The notes: a model not told the origin generated them from the letters alone. A stretch of 64,000 bases of DNA from Robinsoniella peoriensis (GCF_000797495.1 NZ_JTGN01000011.1:62001-126000), one strand, 5' to 3'. Positions 18,211 through 28,500 are shown, counted from the first letter of the stretch. Program-made: numbers and translations.

Positions 18211-18879
18211 TTAATTCAATGAATCTTCAAATTTCTGTACATTATCTTTTTTCCCTACTACAACAATAATGTCTCCCTCCGAAAAACGGTAATTGGGGTT
18301 TATCTCAATGTCTGTTTTATTCTCTCTCTCAATTGCAATGATATTCAGCCCATATTTCTGGCGAAGATCTGCTTCAAGGATACTTTTGTCCACCAGGGAG
18401 CCGGATAATTTAATTTCTGTAATTTCCACATTATTATTTAAAGAAATGTAATCTAAAACACTGTTTGCCAGGAGCCTGTTTGCCAGACGCACAGCCATAT
18501 CACTTTCCGGATATACTACCTGTGCCCCTATTTTTTCAAGGACAGCTCCCTGATCCGGGCTGATCGCCTTTGCAATGACTCTGGGTACTCCCAGGCTTAC
18601 CACATTCAGGGTCGTCAGAATACTGGTATCAATTTTCTCACCTATGCAGACTACCACCGTATCACAATTTTGTATTCCAATTTCTTCCAGAACTTCTTTG
18701 GTAAGCGTCTCCGCCACAAAGGCATTTTCCGTAAATTGTCTCAGCTCTTTTACTTTACTTTCCGTATTATCAATTACGATAACCTCTTCTCCTGCCTCTG
18801 CAAGTGTTTTGGCAAGTGCCGTCCCAAATCTTCCAAGCCCAATAATACCATAGGAATATGTTTCTCTATTTTTTCTCAT
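18211..18879 (-). CDS. ktrA: Potassium uptake regulatory subunit KtrA (TrkA family)
   Basis: 222 residues. RCK_N Rossmann domain with GIIGLGRFGTALAKTL (11-26), acidic residue at the end of the second strand (VIVIDN), then an RCK_C domain (about 140-220) that in homologues binds regulatory ligands such as c-di-AMP. It forms a ring on the cytoplasmic face of KtrB and gates K+ uptake with ATP/ADP or NAD(H). Located 26 bases after the membrane subunit, with AAAGG before the ATG. Confidence 0.93.
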   Translation of the reverse strand: MRKNRETYSYGIIGLGRFGTALAKTLAEAGEEVIVIDNTESKVKELRQFTENAFVAETLTKEVLEEIGIQNCDTVVVCIGEKIDTSILTTLNVVSLGVPRVIAKAISPDQGAVLEKIGAQVVYPESDMAVRLANRLLANSVLDYISLNNNVEITEIKLSGSLVDKSILEADLRQKYGLNIIAIERENKTDIEINPNYRFSEGDIIVVVGKKDNVQKFEDSLN

Positions 18880-18905
18880 AATGTTAACCTTTCTGTTTTA
18901 TATTG

Positions 18906-20198
18906 CTAACCTATAATAATTGTTTCTTCTGTATAACTTACATTCGAAGTTGCCTTAAATGCCCATAAAGATGCAATGGTCAGCGGTCCAAGCCTCCCGA
19001 TAAACATGGTAATAATCAGTACCACTTTACTTGCCACACAAAGATCCGGTGTAATTCCCGTAGACAATCCCACTGTACCAAATGCAGACGTCACTTCAAA
19101 AAACAACTGAATAAAAGAACAGTCCGGCTCTAAAATACATAGTGCAAATGTACCGGTACATACTACAAGCAGCGCCAGGAACGTAATGATAAAAGCCTTT
19201 GTGATTACCTCTGTGGGAATCTTACGGCGAAATGCTGCACTGTGCTGATTCGTAGCCGAGCTTTTGGTAGCCTGCATCAATGCAAAAAAAGTACTGGTTT
19301 TAATACCGCCTCCGGTAGATCCCGGTGAAGCTCCGATAAACATTAAAATAGTCAGAACAAACAACCCGGCATTTGTAAAGCTGCCGATTGGATATGTACT
19401 AAATCCTGCTGTACGTGCGGAAACACTCTGGAAAAATGCTCCCAGCCAGGTGATATCTTCTGTCAGCTTCAATAGAATCGTACCAATAGCCAGCAGGAAA
19501 ATACTCATGGTAATAACTACTTTAGAATGAAGCCTTAGTTTCTTAAAAGAACGTGTCTTAATTATATCTAAAATAACCAGAAATCCCAAACCGCCAAAAA
19601 TAATCAGCCCGCAGGTAGTCAGGTTTAAAAGTACGTTATTCTGATATGGTATCAGGTTTTGTAATCCTCCCAGAATATCAAATCCGGAGTTATTAAATGC
19701 TGCCACCGAATGGAATAAACTGATGCCAAGTGCATCAAGCGGTGGAAAATCCTGTACAAATACAATAAAACTTAAAATTACTCCGGCTCCTTCAAAACAC
19801 AGGGTCATAAGTAACACAGCCTTAACCAGACGCACAACGCCTTTAAAACTGTTCAGGTTCATGGCTTCTTTTACTAAAAGCCTCCCCTTAATTCCCACAC
19901 GTTTTCCGGCTGCAAGAATAAAAGTAACACCGACAGCCGTAACTCCTAAACCGCCTATCTGAATCAGAAGTGCCACCACCGTTCTTCCAAACACTGTAAA
20001 ATGCTCTGCCGTGTCAATGGCAATTAAGCCCGTTACACAGACTGCGCTGGTGGATGTAAATAAGGCATTGATAAAACTTACTTCAGCCCCATCATTTACC
20101 GATATGGGCAGCATCAAAATCAAAGCACCTGCAAAAATAACCAATGCAAATCCCAACGCAATCAACCTTCCCGGTGATTGCTTTTTAAAAAATTTCAT
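18906..20198 (-). CDS. ktrB: Potassium uptake membrane subunit KtrB (TrkH family)
   Basis: 430 residues, four repeated M1-P-M2 units. Selectivity-loop signatures are visible: TSAVCVTGL (first), NNSGFD (second), ARTAGFSTY (third) and FGTVGLSTG (fourth), each with its central Gly. The loop region SPGSTGGGIKT is also family-typical. It conducts K+ (often with Na+ coupling) together with KtrA. GGAGG precedes the ATG. Upstream lie a promoter, a mini-ORF and a terminator hairpin, so expression may be attenuated. Confidence 0.94.
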   Translation of the reverse strand: MKFFKKQSPGRLIALGFALVIFAGALILMLPISVNDGAEVSFINALFTSTSAVCVTGLIAIDTAEHFTVFGRTVVALLIQIGGLGVTAVGVTFILAAGKRVGIKGRLLVKEAMNLNSFKGVVRLVKAVLLMTLCFEGAGVILSFIVFVQDFPPLDALGISLFHSVAAFNNSGFDILGGLQNLIPYQNNVLLNLTTCGLIIFGGLGFLVILDIIKTRSFKKLRLHSKVVITMSIFLLAIGTILLKLTEDITWLGAFFQSVSARTAGFSTYPIGSFTNAGLFVLTILMFIGASPGSTGGGIKTSTFFALMQATKSSATNQHSAAFRRKIPTEVITKAFIITFLALLVVCTGTFALCILEPDCSFIQLFFEVTSAFGTVGLSTGITPDLCVASKVVLIITMFIGRLGPLTIASLWAFKATSNVSYTEETIIIG

Positions 20199-20255
20199 TT
20201 CGTTCCTCCTGTGATTTCATTATGCAAATACCGAACTCAAAAAACTTAAAATGCA

Positions 20256-20290
20256 CAAAAAGACATAATCTGCGTAAAAATCAGATTATG
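20256..20290 (-). terminator. Intrinsic terminator in the ktrB leader
   Basis: Perfect 9-bp stem CATAATCTG/CAGATTATG (20264-20272, 20282-20290) followed on the minus strand by TCTTTTT. It stands 58 bases before ktrB and 18 bases after the mini-ORF stop, and could end the mini-ORF transcript, the L,D-transpeptidase transcript, or attenuate ktrBA. Confidence 0.75.
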
Positions 20291-20307
20291 CCTCTTTCCA
20301 TTATTTT

Positions 20308-20376
20308 CTAAGGTTTTTGCCCTAAACGTCCCCTGCATATATCACAAATGCCATCATTATCTTCTGAACTGTCCAT
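20308..20376 (-). CDS. Candidate 22-residue Cys-pair leader peptide
   Basis: ATG-to-TAG frame of 22 codons containing DGICDICRGRLG, a CxxC pair in a short, charged peptide. AAAGGA lies ten bases before the ATG, and a strong minus-strand promoter starts transcription about 40 bases upstream. An intrinsic terminator follows 18 bases after the stop, then ktrB. This is either a free-standing tiny gene or a leader peptide that couples translation to termination. The order promoter, ribosome site, frame, hairpin and T tract is observed; the function is inference. I do not recognise the peptide. Confidence 0.4.
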   Translation of the reverse strand: MDSSEDNDGICDICRGRLGQKP

Positions 20377-20423
20377 ATTGCAAAAATCCTTTCTCTAACT
20401 TATCAGTAAATTTATTTGACTCT

Positions 20424-20452
20424 ATTATATTTAACTGTATAGAAAACGTCAA
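20424..20452 (-). promoter_or_regulatory. Strong promoter of the ktrBA leader
   Basis: Minus-strand TTGACG, 17 bases, TATAAT, beginning 8 bases beyond the L,D-transpeptidase stop. It predicts a leader of about 220 bases before ktrB. Confidence 0.75.
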
Positions 20453-20460
20453 GGTATTTT

Positions 20461-21846
20461 TTAATATACAATAACCGGTGTTCCAATCTCTACTGCTTCA
20501 TAAATTTTTTCTGCATTATCATAGGGCGTGTTCACACATCCATGAGAACCATCTGTCTTATAGATCTCTCCGCCAAATGCAGGACGGTTCAGGTCATGGA
20601 TACCCACGTCCCCATTGAATGGCAGCCAGTAATCTACGGGTGATGCATAACCTTCTCCCTTTAGAATCGCGTTACGCTTCTTGGCATCTATTGCCCAGCA
20701 TCCACCCTTCGGCGTATCCCATCCTTTGGAAGAGTTTCCGGTTACAATCGGAGTGTCTACAATCAGGTCTCCGTCTTTATAACACCACATCCGCTGTTCT
20801 TCAATGCTTACCTCTACGTAAGTATCACCAATATCATTTGTGGACCGGTCCATAGCGGTATAGACATATTCCGGTTCCAGAGTCTCCACCTTGCCTGCTT
20901 TTAAAGCCTCTAATAAAATCTCGGTTGTAGCATCCACATCCGTCGCCCAGCCATAGTCTCCGCCCTCCAAAGTGATCGTATCTCCTTTTGAGGTCTTAAA
21001 TTCCCTGCTGAGTCCGAACGTATCCGTTTCCGCCGCCATTTTATTGACCCACTGCCTTACTTTATCTTCATCAATGGAGTATTCTCCATTATCCCCTTCA
21101 ACCAGCCATTCTCTGATCTGACCTCTGTCTGCTACCATCTTACGGTCAACAAAATCGAAAGTAATCTCTGCCTGGGTTAAGCGGTTGAGTTCTTCCACCT
21201 GATTAACCATTTTTTCATTGTTGCTGTAGACTTCAGGATTCTTGTAAAGTCCTGCTTCTTCAAAAGATAGTTCTGTTTTATGTTTGTCTACCGCATCAAT
21301 AATTGCCTGTTTCACCTGCTCCTGATCCATGGTATTTCCCGCCACTTCCGGGACGATCTCAAAGCCGGTGGCCGTCTCTTCTATGTAAGCATCTTTCGGT
21401 TCCACGATATTTCCATCCTTAAAACACTTTAAATTCTTAACCAGTGAAGACACCAGCTCTTTATCATAGGAAGTATTAACCGATGTTTCGTAATTCTCTT
21501 GTTTTCCCATATGTAAAAACCATAAAAATGGCTCCTGGGCTTTTAAGAGCTTCTCTACTTCCTGTTCTTCATCTGTGTACTGAAAACCCAGCTGTTCCGC
21601 CGTAATCACTTCTTCAAAGTTATCACGTCCTTTTAAAGTAAGATTGTATACAAGGATACTCTCCTGTATCTTATCCTCTACCTGGGCAACGGTTGCATTA
21701 CTGCAATCCAGACCGTTTATAACCGTGCCGCCGTAGAAATGCTTCGTAAAATAAACTGCAATTCCCAGGTAAACACCAATTATAATCACGAAAAATCCAA
21801 TTACTACCCCTAAAATTATTTTTTTCTTCTTAGTATTTCCCTTCAT
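20461..21846 (-). CDS. L,D-transpeptidase (YkuD) with peptidoglycan-binding repeats
   Basis: 461 residues from an ATG behind AAGGGGTG; 14 upstream in-frame codons are dropped. A Lys-rich cytoplasmic head and one membrane helix (about 12-32) are followed by two extracellular PG_binding_4-like domains (about 50-320) and a C-terminal YkuD domain (about 335-461) with the catalytic signature GSHGCVNTP. It cross-links peptidoglycan stem peptides 3-3 or attaches proteins, via the active Cys, outside the membrane. Divergent from the BIG2/SGNH surface protein. Length and order match the common clostridial Ldt type. Confidence 0.92.
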   Translation of the reverse strand: MKGNTKKKKIILGVVIGFFVIIIGVYLGIAVYFTKHFYGGTVINGLDCSNATVAQVEDKIQESILVYNLTLKGRDNFEEVITAEQLGFQYTDEEQEVEKLLKAQEPFLWFLHMGKQENYETSVNTSYDKELVSSLVKNLKCFKDGNIVEPKDAYIEETATGFEIVPEVAGNTMDQEQVKQAIIDAVDKHKTELSFEEAGLYKNPEVYSNNEKMVNQVEELNRLTQAEITFDFVDRKMVADRGQIREWLVEGDNGEYSIDEDKVRQWVNKMAAETDTFGLSREFKTSKGDTITLEGGDYGWATDVDATTEILLEALKAGKVETLEPEYVYTAMDRSTNDIGDTYVEVSIEEQRMWCYKDGDLIVDTPIVTGNSSKGWDTPKGGCWAIDAKKRNAILKGEGYASPVDYWLPFNGDVGIHDLNRPAFGGEIYKTDGSHGCVNTPYDNAEKIYEAVEIGTPVIVY

Positions 21847-21963
21847 TTTTTCACCCCTTATGTCGTACTTTTTCAGCTCACGATACACTGATTTTCTTTA
21901 GCCTGAACATGTTTGATAACTGCCTGCTGCATGATCGTTACATGACAGGCTCTCATACAGTAT

Positions 21964-21992
21964 ATCATACCAGATTAATATATAAAAGTCAT
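21964..21992 (-). promoter_or_regulatory. Possible promoter of the L,D-transpeptidase gene
   Basis: Minus-strand ATGACT, 17 bases, TATGAT. The -35 is poor, and the 5' leader would be about 110 bases. Confidence 0.4.
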
Positions 21993-22028
21993 GTATGAAA
22001 ACTTAAGCAAAAGTTCATATTATAGATG

Positions 22029-22057
22029 TTGCTAATGCTTTTTTCCTTGTGTATAAT
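22029..22057 (+). promoter_or_regulatory. Promoter of the BIG2/SGNH gene
   Basis: TTGCTA, 17 bases, TATAAT, about 50 bases before the start at 22106. Confidence 0.65.
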
Positions 22058-22105
22058 GGGTTACATCTATGAATAAAATATTAACAGCAAGTGAAGGATT
22101 GAATC

Positions 22106-23212
22106 ATGCATAAGAAATTCCAAAAATTGTGTCTCGTTTTGCTGGTACTTACCACATTCTTTTCCCTTAATATGAATGTCTCTGCAGGCAGGTTTTCCAA
22201 AGTTCCTCCTGTCTCTATCAAATTAAAGCGTCCTGCTCTTTCCGTAAAAGAAGGCCAGACAGTAAAATGTATTGCACATGTGGTACCGCAGAATGCCACC
22301 AGAAAAAAGATAAAATACCGCTCTCTTAATATGAAAGTAGCTAAAATATCTTCCAAAGGACTGATTACCGGTATAAAACCTGGCAAAGCAGTCATCGTCT
22401 GCTCCGTAAAAGGAGCTGCATCAGTGAAAACAAGATGTACGGTAATTGTGTCCCCTAAAAAACCAGAAATTACCTTTAAAAAATATGTACAGAACCTCTT
22501 TGCAGGTGAGTCAAATAAGATCACTCCTTATAAAAACGGGAAAATAATGGCAGCTGACCGGGTAACATTTGTTTCCAGCGCCCCCGCAACAGTGTCGGTT
22601 GACAGCGCCGGCAATATAAAAGCTTTGCAGACCGGAACAGCTGTTATAACAGCTTCATCTGTGAAAAATCCGTCATCAGCCTCCTGTACCATACGTGTAA
22701 GTAATCGATCTGCACAGGGAAAAAGCTCAACTGTCTTTGTTGGAGCTTCCAGGACAAAAGGTAAAGAACAGATCCTGGATGACCGTACGAAAAACATTCA
22801 ATTTATTACAAAAAGCGGTGCAAGGCTTCCGTGGTTTCAAAACACCGCATTTGTAGAATTAAAAAAGTTCCTGGATAAAGATCCCGGACGAACTGCCGTC
22901 ATCTGCATGGGGGTCAACGATATGCAGGATATTGAAGGATACATTGCCCTCTGTCGGGAGCTTATGAATCAGTATCCACAAACCAGAATTTATATTACTA
23001 CTATTACACCTGTGGACAGCACCTTCACTTATCATACAGATGCTCAGATCCGGACTTTTAACCGTAAATTAAAAGCGGCTTTTGGCACCAGTGTAATCAA
23101 TACCTACCGCTATCTGAATAAAACCGGCTTCGAGACTATAGACGGTATTCACTATGAACGGTCTACCTGCGCCAAAGAACTGGACTATATTCTGGATGCT
23201 ATCGGCAAATAA
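22106..23212 (+). CDS. Secreted protein with two BIG2 domains and an SGNH hydrolase domain
   Basis: 368 residues. A signal peptide (1-27, cleavage after VSA) is followed by two bacterial Ig-like BIG2 domains (about 35-115 and 118-198; KGLITGIKPGKAVI and AGNIKALQTGTAVI are their typical strands) and an SGNH/GDSL-like domain (about 205-368). Catalytic candidates: Ser215 in VFVGASRT (the usual GDS reads GAS), Asn271 in MGVNDM, and Asp346/His349 in DGIHY. It would act as an esterase or deacetylase on cell-wall or surface glycans; the substrate is not known. It has its own promoter and a short terminator, and is divergent from a cell-wall transpeptidase. Confidence 0.82.
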   Translation: MHKKFQKLCLVLLVLTTFFSLNMNVSAGRFSKVPPVSIKLKRPALSVKEGQTVKCIAHVVPQNATRKKIKYRSLNMKVAKISSKGLITGIKPGKAVIVCSVKGAASVKTRCTVIVSPKKPEITFKKYVQNLFAGESNKITPYKNGKIMAADRVTFVSSAPATVSVDSAGNIKALQTGTAVITASSVKNPSSASCTIRVSNRSAQGKSSTVFVGASRTKGKEQILDDRTKNIQFITKSGARLPWFQNTAFVELKKFLDKDPGRTAVICMGVNDMQDIEGYIALCRELMNQYPQTRIYITTITPVDSTFTYHTDAQIRTFNRKLKAAFGTSVINTYRYLNKTGFETIDGIHYERSTCAKELDYILDAIGK

Positions 23213-23218
23213 GCATCA

Positions 23219-23243
23219 GCCGCAGCCAATGCGGCATCTTTTT
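23219..23243 (+). terminator. Short intrinsic terminator after the BIG2/SGNH gene
   Basis: 6-bp stem GCCGCA/TGCGGC with a 5-base loop, then ATCTTTTT. Confidence 0.65.
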
Positions 23244-23261
23244 AACTACTTAATAATGCAG

Positions 23262-23284
23262 TATCGCAGGCGGAACCTGCGATA
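23262..23284 (+). other. Hairpin directly before the debranching-enzyme ribosome site
   Basis: Perfect 9-bp stem TATCGCAGG/CCTGCGATA with a 5-base loop, ending 4 bases before the GGGGGT ribosome site. No T tract follows, so it is not a terminator; it may protect the mRNA 5' end or modulate ribosome access. Confidence 0.5.
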
Positions 23285-23300
23285 TGCAGGGGGTATAATA

Positions 23301-25457
23301 ATGAAAAAATCCACAGTAATTTCAACAAAAGAGTATTCCACAAAAGTACTGCCTTCTATGATGAGCAACCATCTCCTTCCGTTAGATACAGTAGAAGGAT
23401 ACAAGGTTCGTCCAGGATTTTATGAAATTAACGGCGCCACTGCTATACCGGGTGGAATCAGTTTTACCGTTCATTCCCATAATGCCGTCTCCTGCGAACT
23501 GCTGCTCTACCATCCCGGACAATGCTCACCCTATGCCGTCCTGAAATACCCCGATACTTATAAGATCGGGCATGTCTTTTCTATGATTGTATTTGGTCTG
23601 AATATGGCGGATTTCGAGTATGCCTTTCGTCTGGATGGCCCTTACCAGCCGGAAAAAGGGTTCATTTTCGATAAGACAAAGCCGCTGCTGGATCCCTATG
23701 CCAGAGCTGTAACCGGACAAAGTGTGTGGGGTGTGCAATCCTCATGTGATGTCCAGTACCGGGCACGGGTCGTAAAAAACAACTTTGACTGGGGCAACTT
23801 CAGTCAGCCCCTGATTACAATGGAAGATCTGGTCATCTACGAGCTTCATATCCGGGGATTTACAAAACATATCTCCTCAGGAGTTCAGCATCCGGGAACT
23901 TTTGACGGATTAAAGGAAAAAATTCCATATTTAAAAAGGCTGGGAATAAATGCGGTTGAACTGATGCCGATTTTCGAATTCGATGAAATGAGCGACCGCA
24001 GGGAAGTGAACGGAAAAGAACTTCTAAACTACTGGGGCTATAATACCGTGGGCTTTTTTTCTCCCAATACCAGCTACGCCTCCCATAACGAAGCGAACCA
24101 GGAAGGACTGGAGCTTAAAAATCTGATAAAGTCTCTCAATGAAAACGGCATAGAAGTAATTTTAGATGTAGTTTTTAATCATACGGCAGAAGGAAATGAA
24201 GCCGGACCGTATTTTTCTTTTAAAGGATTTGACAACAATATCTATTATATGCTGACGCCGGACGGAAAATATTATAACTTCAGCGGATGCGGCAACACCT
24301 TAAACTGCAATCACCCCATCGTCCAGCAGATGATACTGGAATGTCTCCGCTACTGGGTCACCAATTACCGGGTTGACGGATTTCGCTTTGACCTTGCTGC
24401 CATCCTGGGCCGTAACGAAGACGGTTCTCCAATGAGCAAACCTCCGCTGCTGCAAAGTCTTGCATTTGATCCGATACTTGGCAATGTAAAACTGATTGCG
24501 GAAGCCTGGGATGCAGGTGGTCTCTATCAGGTGGGTACCTTCCCGTCCTGGCACCGCTGGGCGGAATGGAACGGAAAATACCGGGATGATCTTCGGAGCT
24601 TTTTAAAAGGGGATTACTGGCTTGCTCCTGAAGCCGTTAAACGCATTATCGGCTCTCCGGACCTCTATGACCCCAAACAGCGGGGCTATAATGCATCTGT
24701 TAATTTTCTGACCTGCCACGACGGTTTCACCTTATATGATCTCTATTCTTATAATGAGAAGCACAATGAAGCAAACGGATGGAATAATACGGATGGAACC
24801 AATGATAACCGCAGCTGGAACTGCGGCGCAGAAGGTGATACCACAGATCCGCAAGTCTTAAAATTACGTCACCGGATGATCAAAAATGCCTGTGCCGTAC
24901 TGATGTGCAGCCGTGGCACCCCTATGTTCCTGGCTGGAGATGAATTTTGCAATACTCAGTTTGGGAACAATAATCCCTATTGTCAGGATAATGAAATTTC
25001 CTGGCTGGATTGGACTCTGCTGGAAAAAAACCAGGATATGTTTGACTTTTTTTCCTATATGATAACATTTCGCCGCAGCCACCCTGCGATTAGATGCAGC
25101 CTCGCACCCAGTTTCTGTAATCTGGAAGCCATCAGTATTCACCAGTTAAATCCCTATGAAAGCCATGTTACTTCCGAATCAAAAATGATCGGTATTTTGT
25201 TTTCCGGACGGCTTCCCGATGAGTCAGGGGATGATATTGTGTATCTGGCTGTCAATGTTTACTGGGAACCACTGACTATCACACTTCCTTCATTGCAGGA
25301 GCCGCTGAAATGGCAGCTTGCAGTCAATACTGCCGAAGAAAATCCGCTGAGAACATGCATCCAATCCTCTGATATGGCAGTCATGGAAGATCATGCTTTC
25401 CGGCTGGAACCACGTTCTGTTGCCGTGTTTACTGCCGCCCAAGTGAATCATCATTAA
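23301..25457 (+). CDS. glgX: Glycogen debranching enzyme / isoamylase-type GH13
   Basis: 718 residues from an ATG behind GGGGGT; an in-frame extension into the previous gene is unsupported. An N-terminal CBM48-like beta sandwich (about 20-120) precedes a GH13 barrel: the region-I segment DVVFNHTAEG, GFRFDLA with the nucleophile Asp, LIAEAWDAGG with the acid Glu, and LTCHDGF with the stabilising acidic site. These match GlgX/TreX enzymes that hydrolyse alpha-1,6 branches of glycogen or limit dextrins. Cytoplasmic, as there is no signal peptide. No other glycogen genes are adjacent. Confidence 0.9.
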   Translation: MKKSTVISTKEYSTKVLPSMMSNHLLPLDTVEGYKVRPGFYEINGATAIPGGISFTVHSHNAVSCELLLYHPGQCSPYAVLKYPDTYKIGHVFSMIVFGLNMADFEYAFRLDGPYQPEKGFIFDKTKPLLDPYARAVTGQSVWGVQSSCDVQYRARVVKNNFDWGNFSQPLITMEDLVIYELHIRGFTKHISSGVQHPGTFDGLKEKIPYLKRLGINAVELMPIFEFDEMSDRREVNGKELLNYWGYNTVGFFSPNTSYASHNEANQEGLELKNLIKSLNENGIEVILDVVFNHTAEGNEAGPYFSFKGFDNNIYYMLTPDGKYYNFSGCGNTLNCNHPIVQQMILECLRYWVTNYRVDGFRFDLAAILGRNEDGSPMSKPPLLQSLAFDPILGNVKLIAEAWDAGGLYQVGTFPSWHRWAEWNGKYRDDLRSFLKGDYWLAPEAVKRIIGSPDLYDPKQRGYNASVNFLTCHDGFTLYDLYSYNEKHNEANGWNNTDGTNDNRSWNCGAEGDTTDPQVLKLRHRMIKNACAVLMCSRGTPMFLAGDEFCNTQFGNNNPYCQDNEISWLDWTLLEKNQDMFDFFSYMITFRRSHPAIRCSLAPSFCNLEAISIHQLNPYESHVTSESKMIGILFSGRLPDESGDDIVYLAVNVYWEPLTITLPSLQEPLKWQLAVNTAEENPLRTCIQSSDMAVMEDHAFRLEPRSVAVFTAAQVNHH

Positions 25458-25516
25458 ACTTTCAGGTAGAATAAATATAATGATTTCATATTACGCAATT
25501 ATTATTTTCAGCCATG

Positions 25517-25565
25517 CAAAGAGTCAGCAGATAACCACCACCCCGGCGTATCTGCTGACTCTTTG
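25517..25565. terminator. Strong hairpin between convergent genes
   Basis: Perfect 17-bp inverted repeat (25517-25533 and 25549-25565) with a 15-base loop between the ends of the debranching enzyme (+) and the SNF2 helicase (-). T tracts are weak, but the stem is strong. Confidence 0.85.
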
Positions 25566-25577
25566 TATTATAAAACC

Positions 25578-28500
25578 TTAAACAGTTTCCAATATACCCA
25601 TAAAATCTTCTTTTGATAAATTAGATACGGACACGCCATCTTCCGAAATAATCTGATCTGACAGATTCTTTTTCGCTTCCTGAAGCAGAAGTATTTTTTC
25701 TTCAATGGTATTTTTTGCTATTAGTTTGTAGACACTCACCGTATTCTTCTGTCCAATCCTGTGTGCTCTGTCAGTTGCCTGATTCTGCGCCGCTACATTC
25801 CACCAGGGATCAAAATGAATTACAATACTTGCACCGGTGAGATTGAGTCCCGTTCCTCCCGCCTTCAAAGATATCAGGAATACCGGTACATCATTTTCAT
25901 TAAATTCCGCTACCAATTGCGCCCTCCTGGATTTTGCAGTTGCTCCGGTAAGTTTGTAATTTCTGATTTTTGCCTTTTCCAGCTCTTTCTCCAGAAGCCC
26001 AAAAAGACTTGTAAACTGTGAAAATACCAGTATTTTGTGACCGCCTTCCACTGCATTTTTTATCAATTCCATGCAGGTATCCAGTTTTGCCGCTCCCCCC
26101 TTATAATCCTCATACACCAGTGACGGTGCACAACAGACCTGGCGAAGTCTGGTAAGCTGTGCCAGAAGCTGTATTTTGCCAGTTTGGAATTCTTCTTTGC
26201 TGGTTTGATTAAGGGTTTCCAAAAGCTTGTTTACATTGGCGCGGTAGAGCTCATTCTGCTCTCCTTCCAATTTGGAATAAATAACATTTTCTTCTTTTTC
26301 CGGAAGGTCTTTTAATACCTCAGACTTAAGCCGCCGCAGAATAAAGGGCTTAATCATTTTCTGCAGACGCCTGGTCACAATCTCATCCTTTGCCTGGACG
26401 ATTGGTGTTTCATACTCTGTTTTGAATTTTTCATAGCTGTTCAGCAATCCCGGCATCAGATAATCAAAAATACTCCACAACTCACTCAACCGATTTTCTA
26501 TGGGGGTTCCGGTGAGTGCAAATTTCACTTCCGCCTGGATGAATTTAACAGCCTTTGATGCCTGGGTTGTGTGATTTTTAATATTTTGTGCTTCGTCAAT
26601 TACCTGGGCAAAAAAATGTTTGCCCTCATATTCTTCGATATCACGCTTTAAAAGATCATAGGAAGTTACGATAACATCAAAATCCTTATATCCTCTTAGC
26701 AGATCTCTTCGTTCTGCCATGCCCCCGGCCAAAACTAATACATTCAGATCCGGTGCAAATTTCTCTATCTCACTTTCCCAGTTATAAACAAGAGAGGCCG
26801 GACATACAATCAGGGTGGGCTCTTTTTTCTCATTGTCTTCTTTCTTCTTCAAGAGAAAACCTATAATCTGAAGCGTCTTTCCAAGCCCCATATCATCAGC
26901 TAATATCCCGCCAAATCCCATAGCATCCAGTGTACACAGCCATCGAAATCCCGTCTTCTGGTAATTTCTCATAACCTTCTTCAAAGAAACCGGTACTTCG
27001 TAATCACTGTCTTCCACATCCTTCATATTACGGATCATAGACTTAAATGATGCATCCCGATGAACCTCCGTACCTTCACTTTTCAGAACCTGATCCAGAT
27101 AAAACGCCCGATATTTTGGTATCTCAATAGATCCGCCGGAAATCTCTCCGGCTTTTAAGTTCAGTCCGTCAGCCAGCTCAGATATAACTGCCAGTCCATT
27201 ATCCTCAAGTTCTATGAAATCACCATTTTTTAATCGGTGGTATTTTTTTCTCTGACGGTAACTCTGAAGCATCCCCTTCAGGTCTTCTTTCGAAAGATTC
27301 CCCGCGTCTACCTGAAGATCCAGCAATCCGCCTTTTACCGAAATTCCCACTGTAATCTTGGAGGCCCCGGTAACCTTAAGCTTCTGAAAAGCTTCCGAAA
27401 TATATACTTCTCCCGCTTTTTCTATCTGGTAAATACCGGTAGTCAGAAGATGGTAAACCATATCCTCATTTTCTTCATCAATCCAAAAACGGTTATCTGT
27501 ACTGATCCCTTCAAAATAAGATTCAACCGTTTTTACCGCCATCGCTTCTTTTTGAATATCCCGAAAAGCATTACTGAAATCATAATGTTCCGTAAGATCA
27601 TAGACCTTTTCACCATATTCCGCTTCCATTTTTGCGGTAATAAACCCCTGGTCATAGTCAATATAAATTTTAATAAGTGCTTCATGGGGAATATATTTAT
27701 CCAGATCCCCATCCACTTTAAGCTGTGTATATTTTTTTAGAACCGGCAGTAAAGAACTGCAAAAAGAACTCATATCCTTTTCTTCCACATCCAGAACCAC
27801 TTCTTTATTGATCTTGCCTATTCTGCAGACAGACCCCATCTCCCGCGTGAAATCGGCATCGCACTCGTATACGGTTCTGCCGCTTCGCAGATACAGCTTC
27901 CCATTTCCCAGAAACGCTTCCTCTTCCGGAACCACAAGGGAAAATCCTCCGCCTTCGCCCAACCGTTCCAATCCAAAATACAGCGTGGGATTTTCCTTTA
28001 CCACAAATAACTCCTTATCTCTGGTCAGATAATCATCCAGATTACAGGACTTATCCACCATCATGTGTAAAAAAGCCCCCCTTGCTTCATCCGATATTTT
28101 AAAATATCGCATACTGGGCATATAATAAGTGCTGTTGTGGTAGTAACGGTACTCACCTATATACTTTTTCAGATAGGAAATGATCTCCTGCGCCTGTTTT
28201 GTAAAAGCACCCATTTCATGGATAAAGCCTAACTTTTTCCCATAATCCACCTTTTCATTCCGGTCTATCGCCTCCAGAAATGAATGGATATCCTTTACAA
28301 CATATTTATTTTCTGCACCGACACGAAACCCCAGTGACCAACCGGAATAGTCCCGTATCAGGGTTGGCTCAAGATCTATATTACCCGTAACATCCGGCTG
28401 CAGAAACTGTGCTTTCTTCTGCATGGTATATTCAAAGATAAGCTTGGATAATTCCGGCGCCGTATGAACTTTTTTAGACTTTAACTGCTGAATTTTGAAT

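Noticed and set aside
20256..20452. c-di-AMP (ydaO-type) riboswitch in the ktrB leader
   Set aside because: The leader lacks the conserved core segments I know for that motif; the mini-ORF and terminator explain the structure better.
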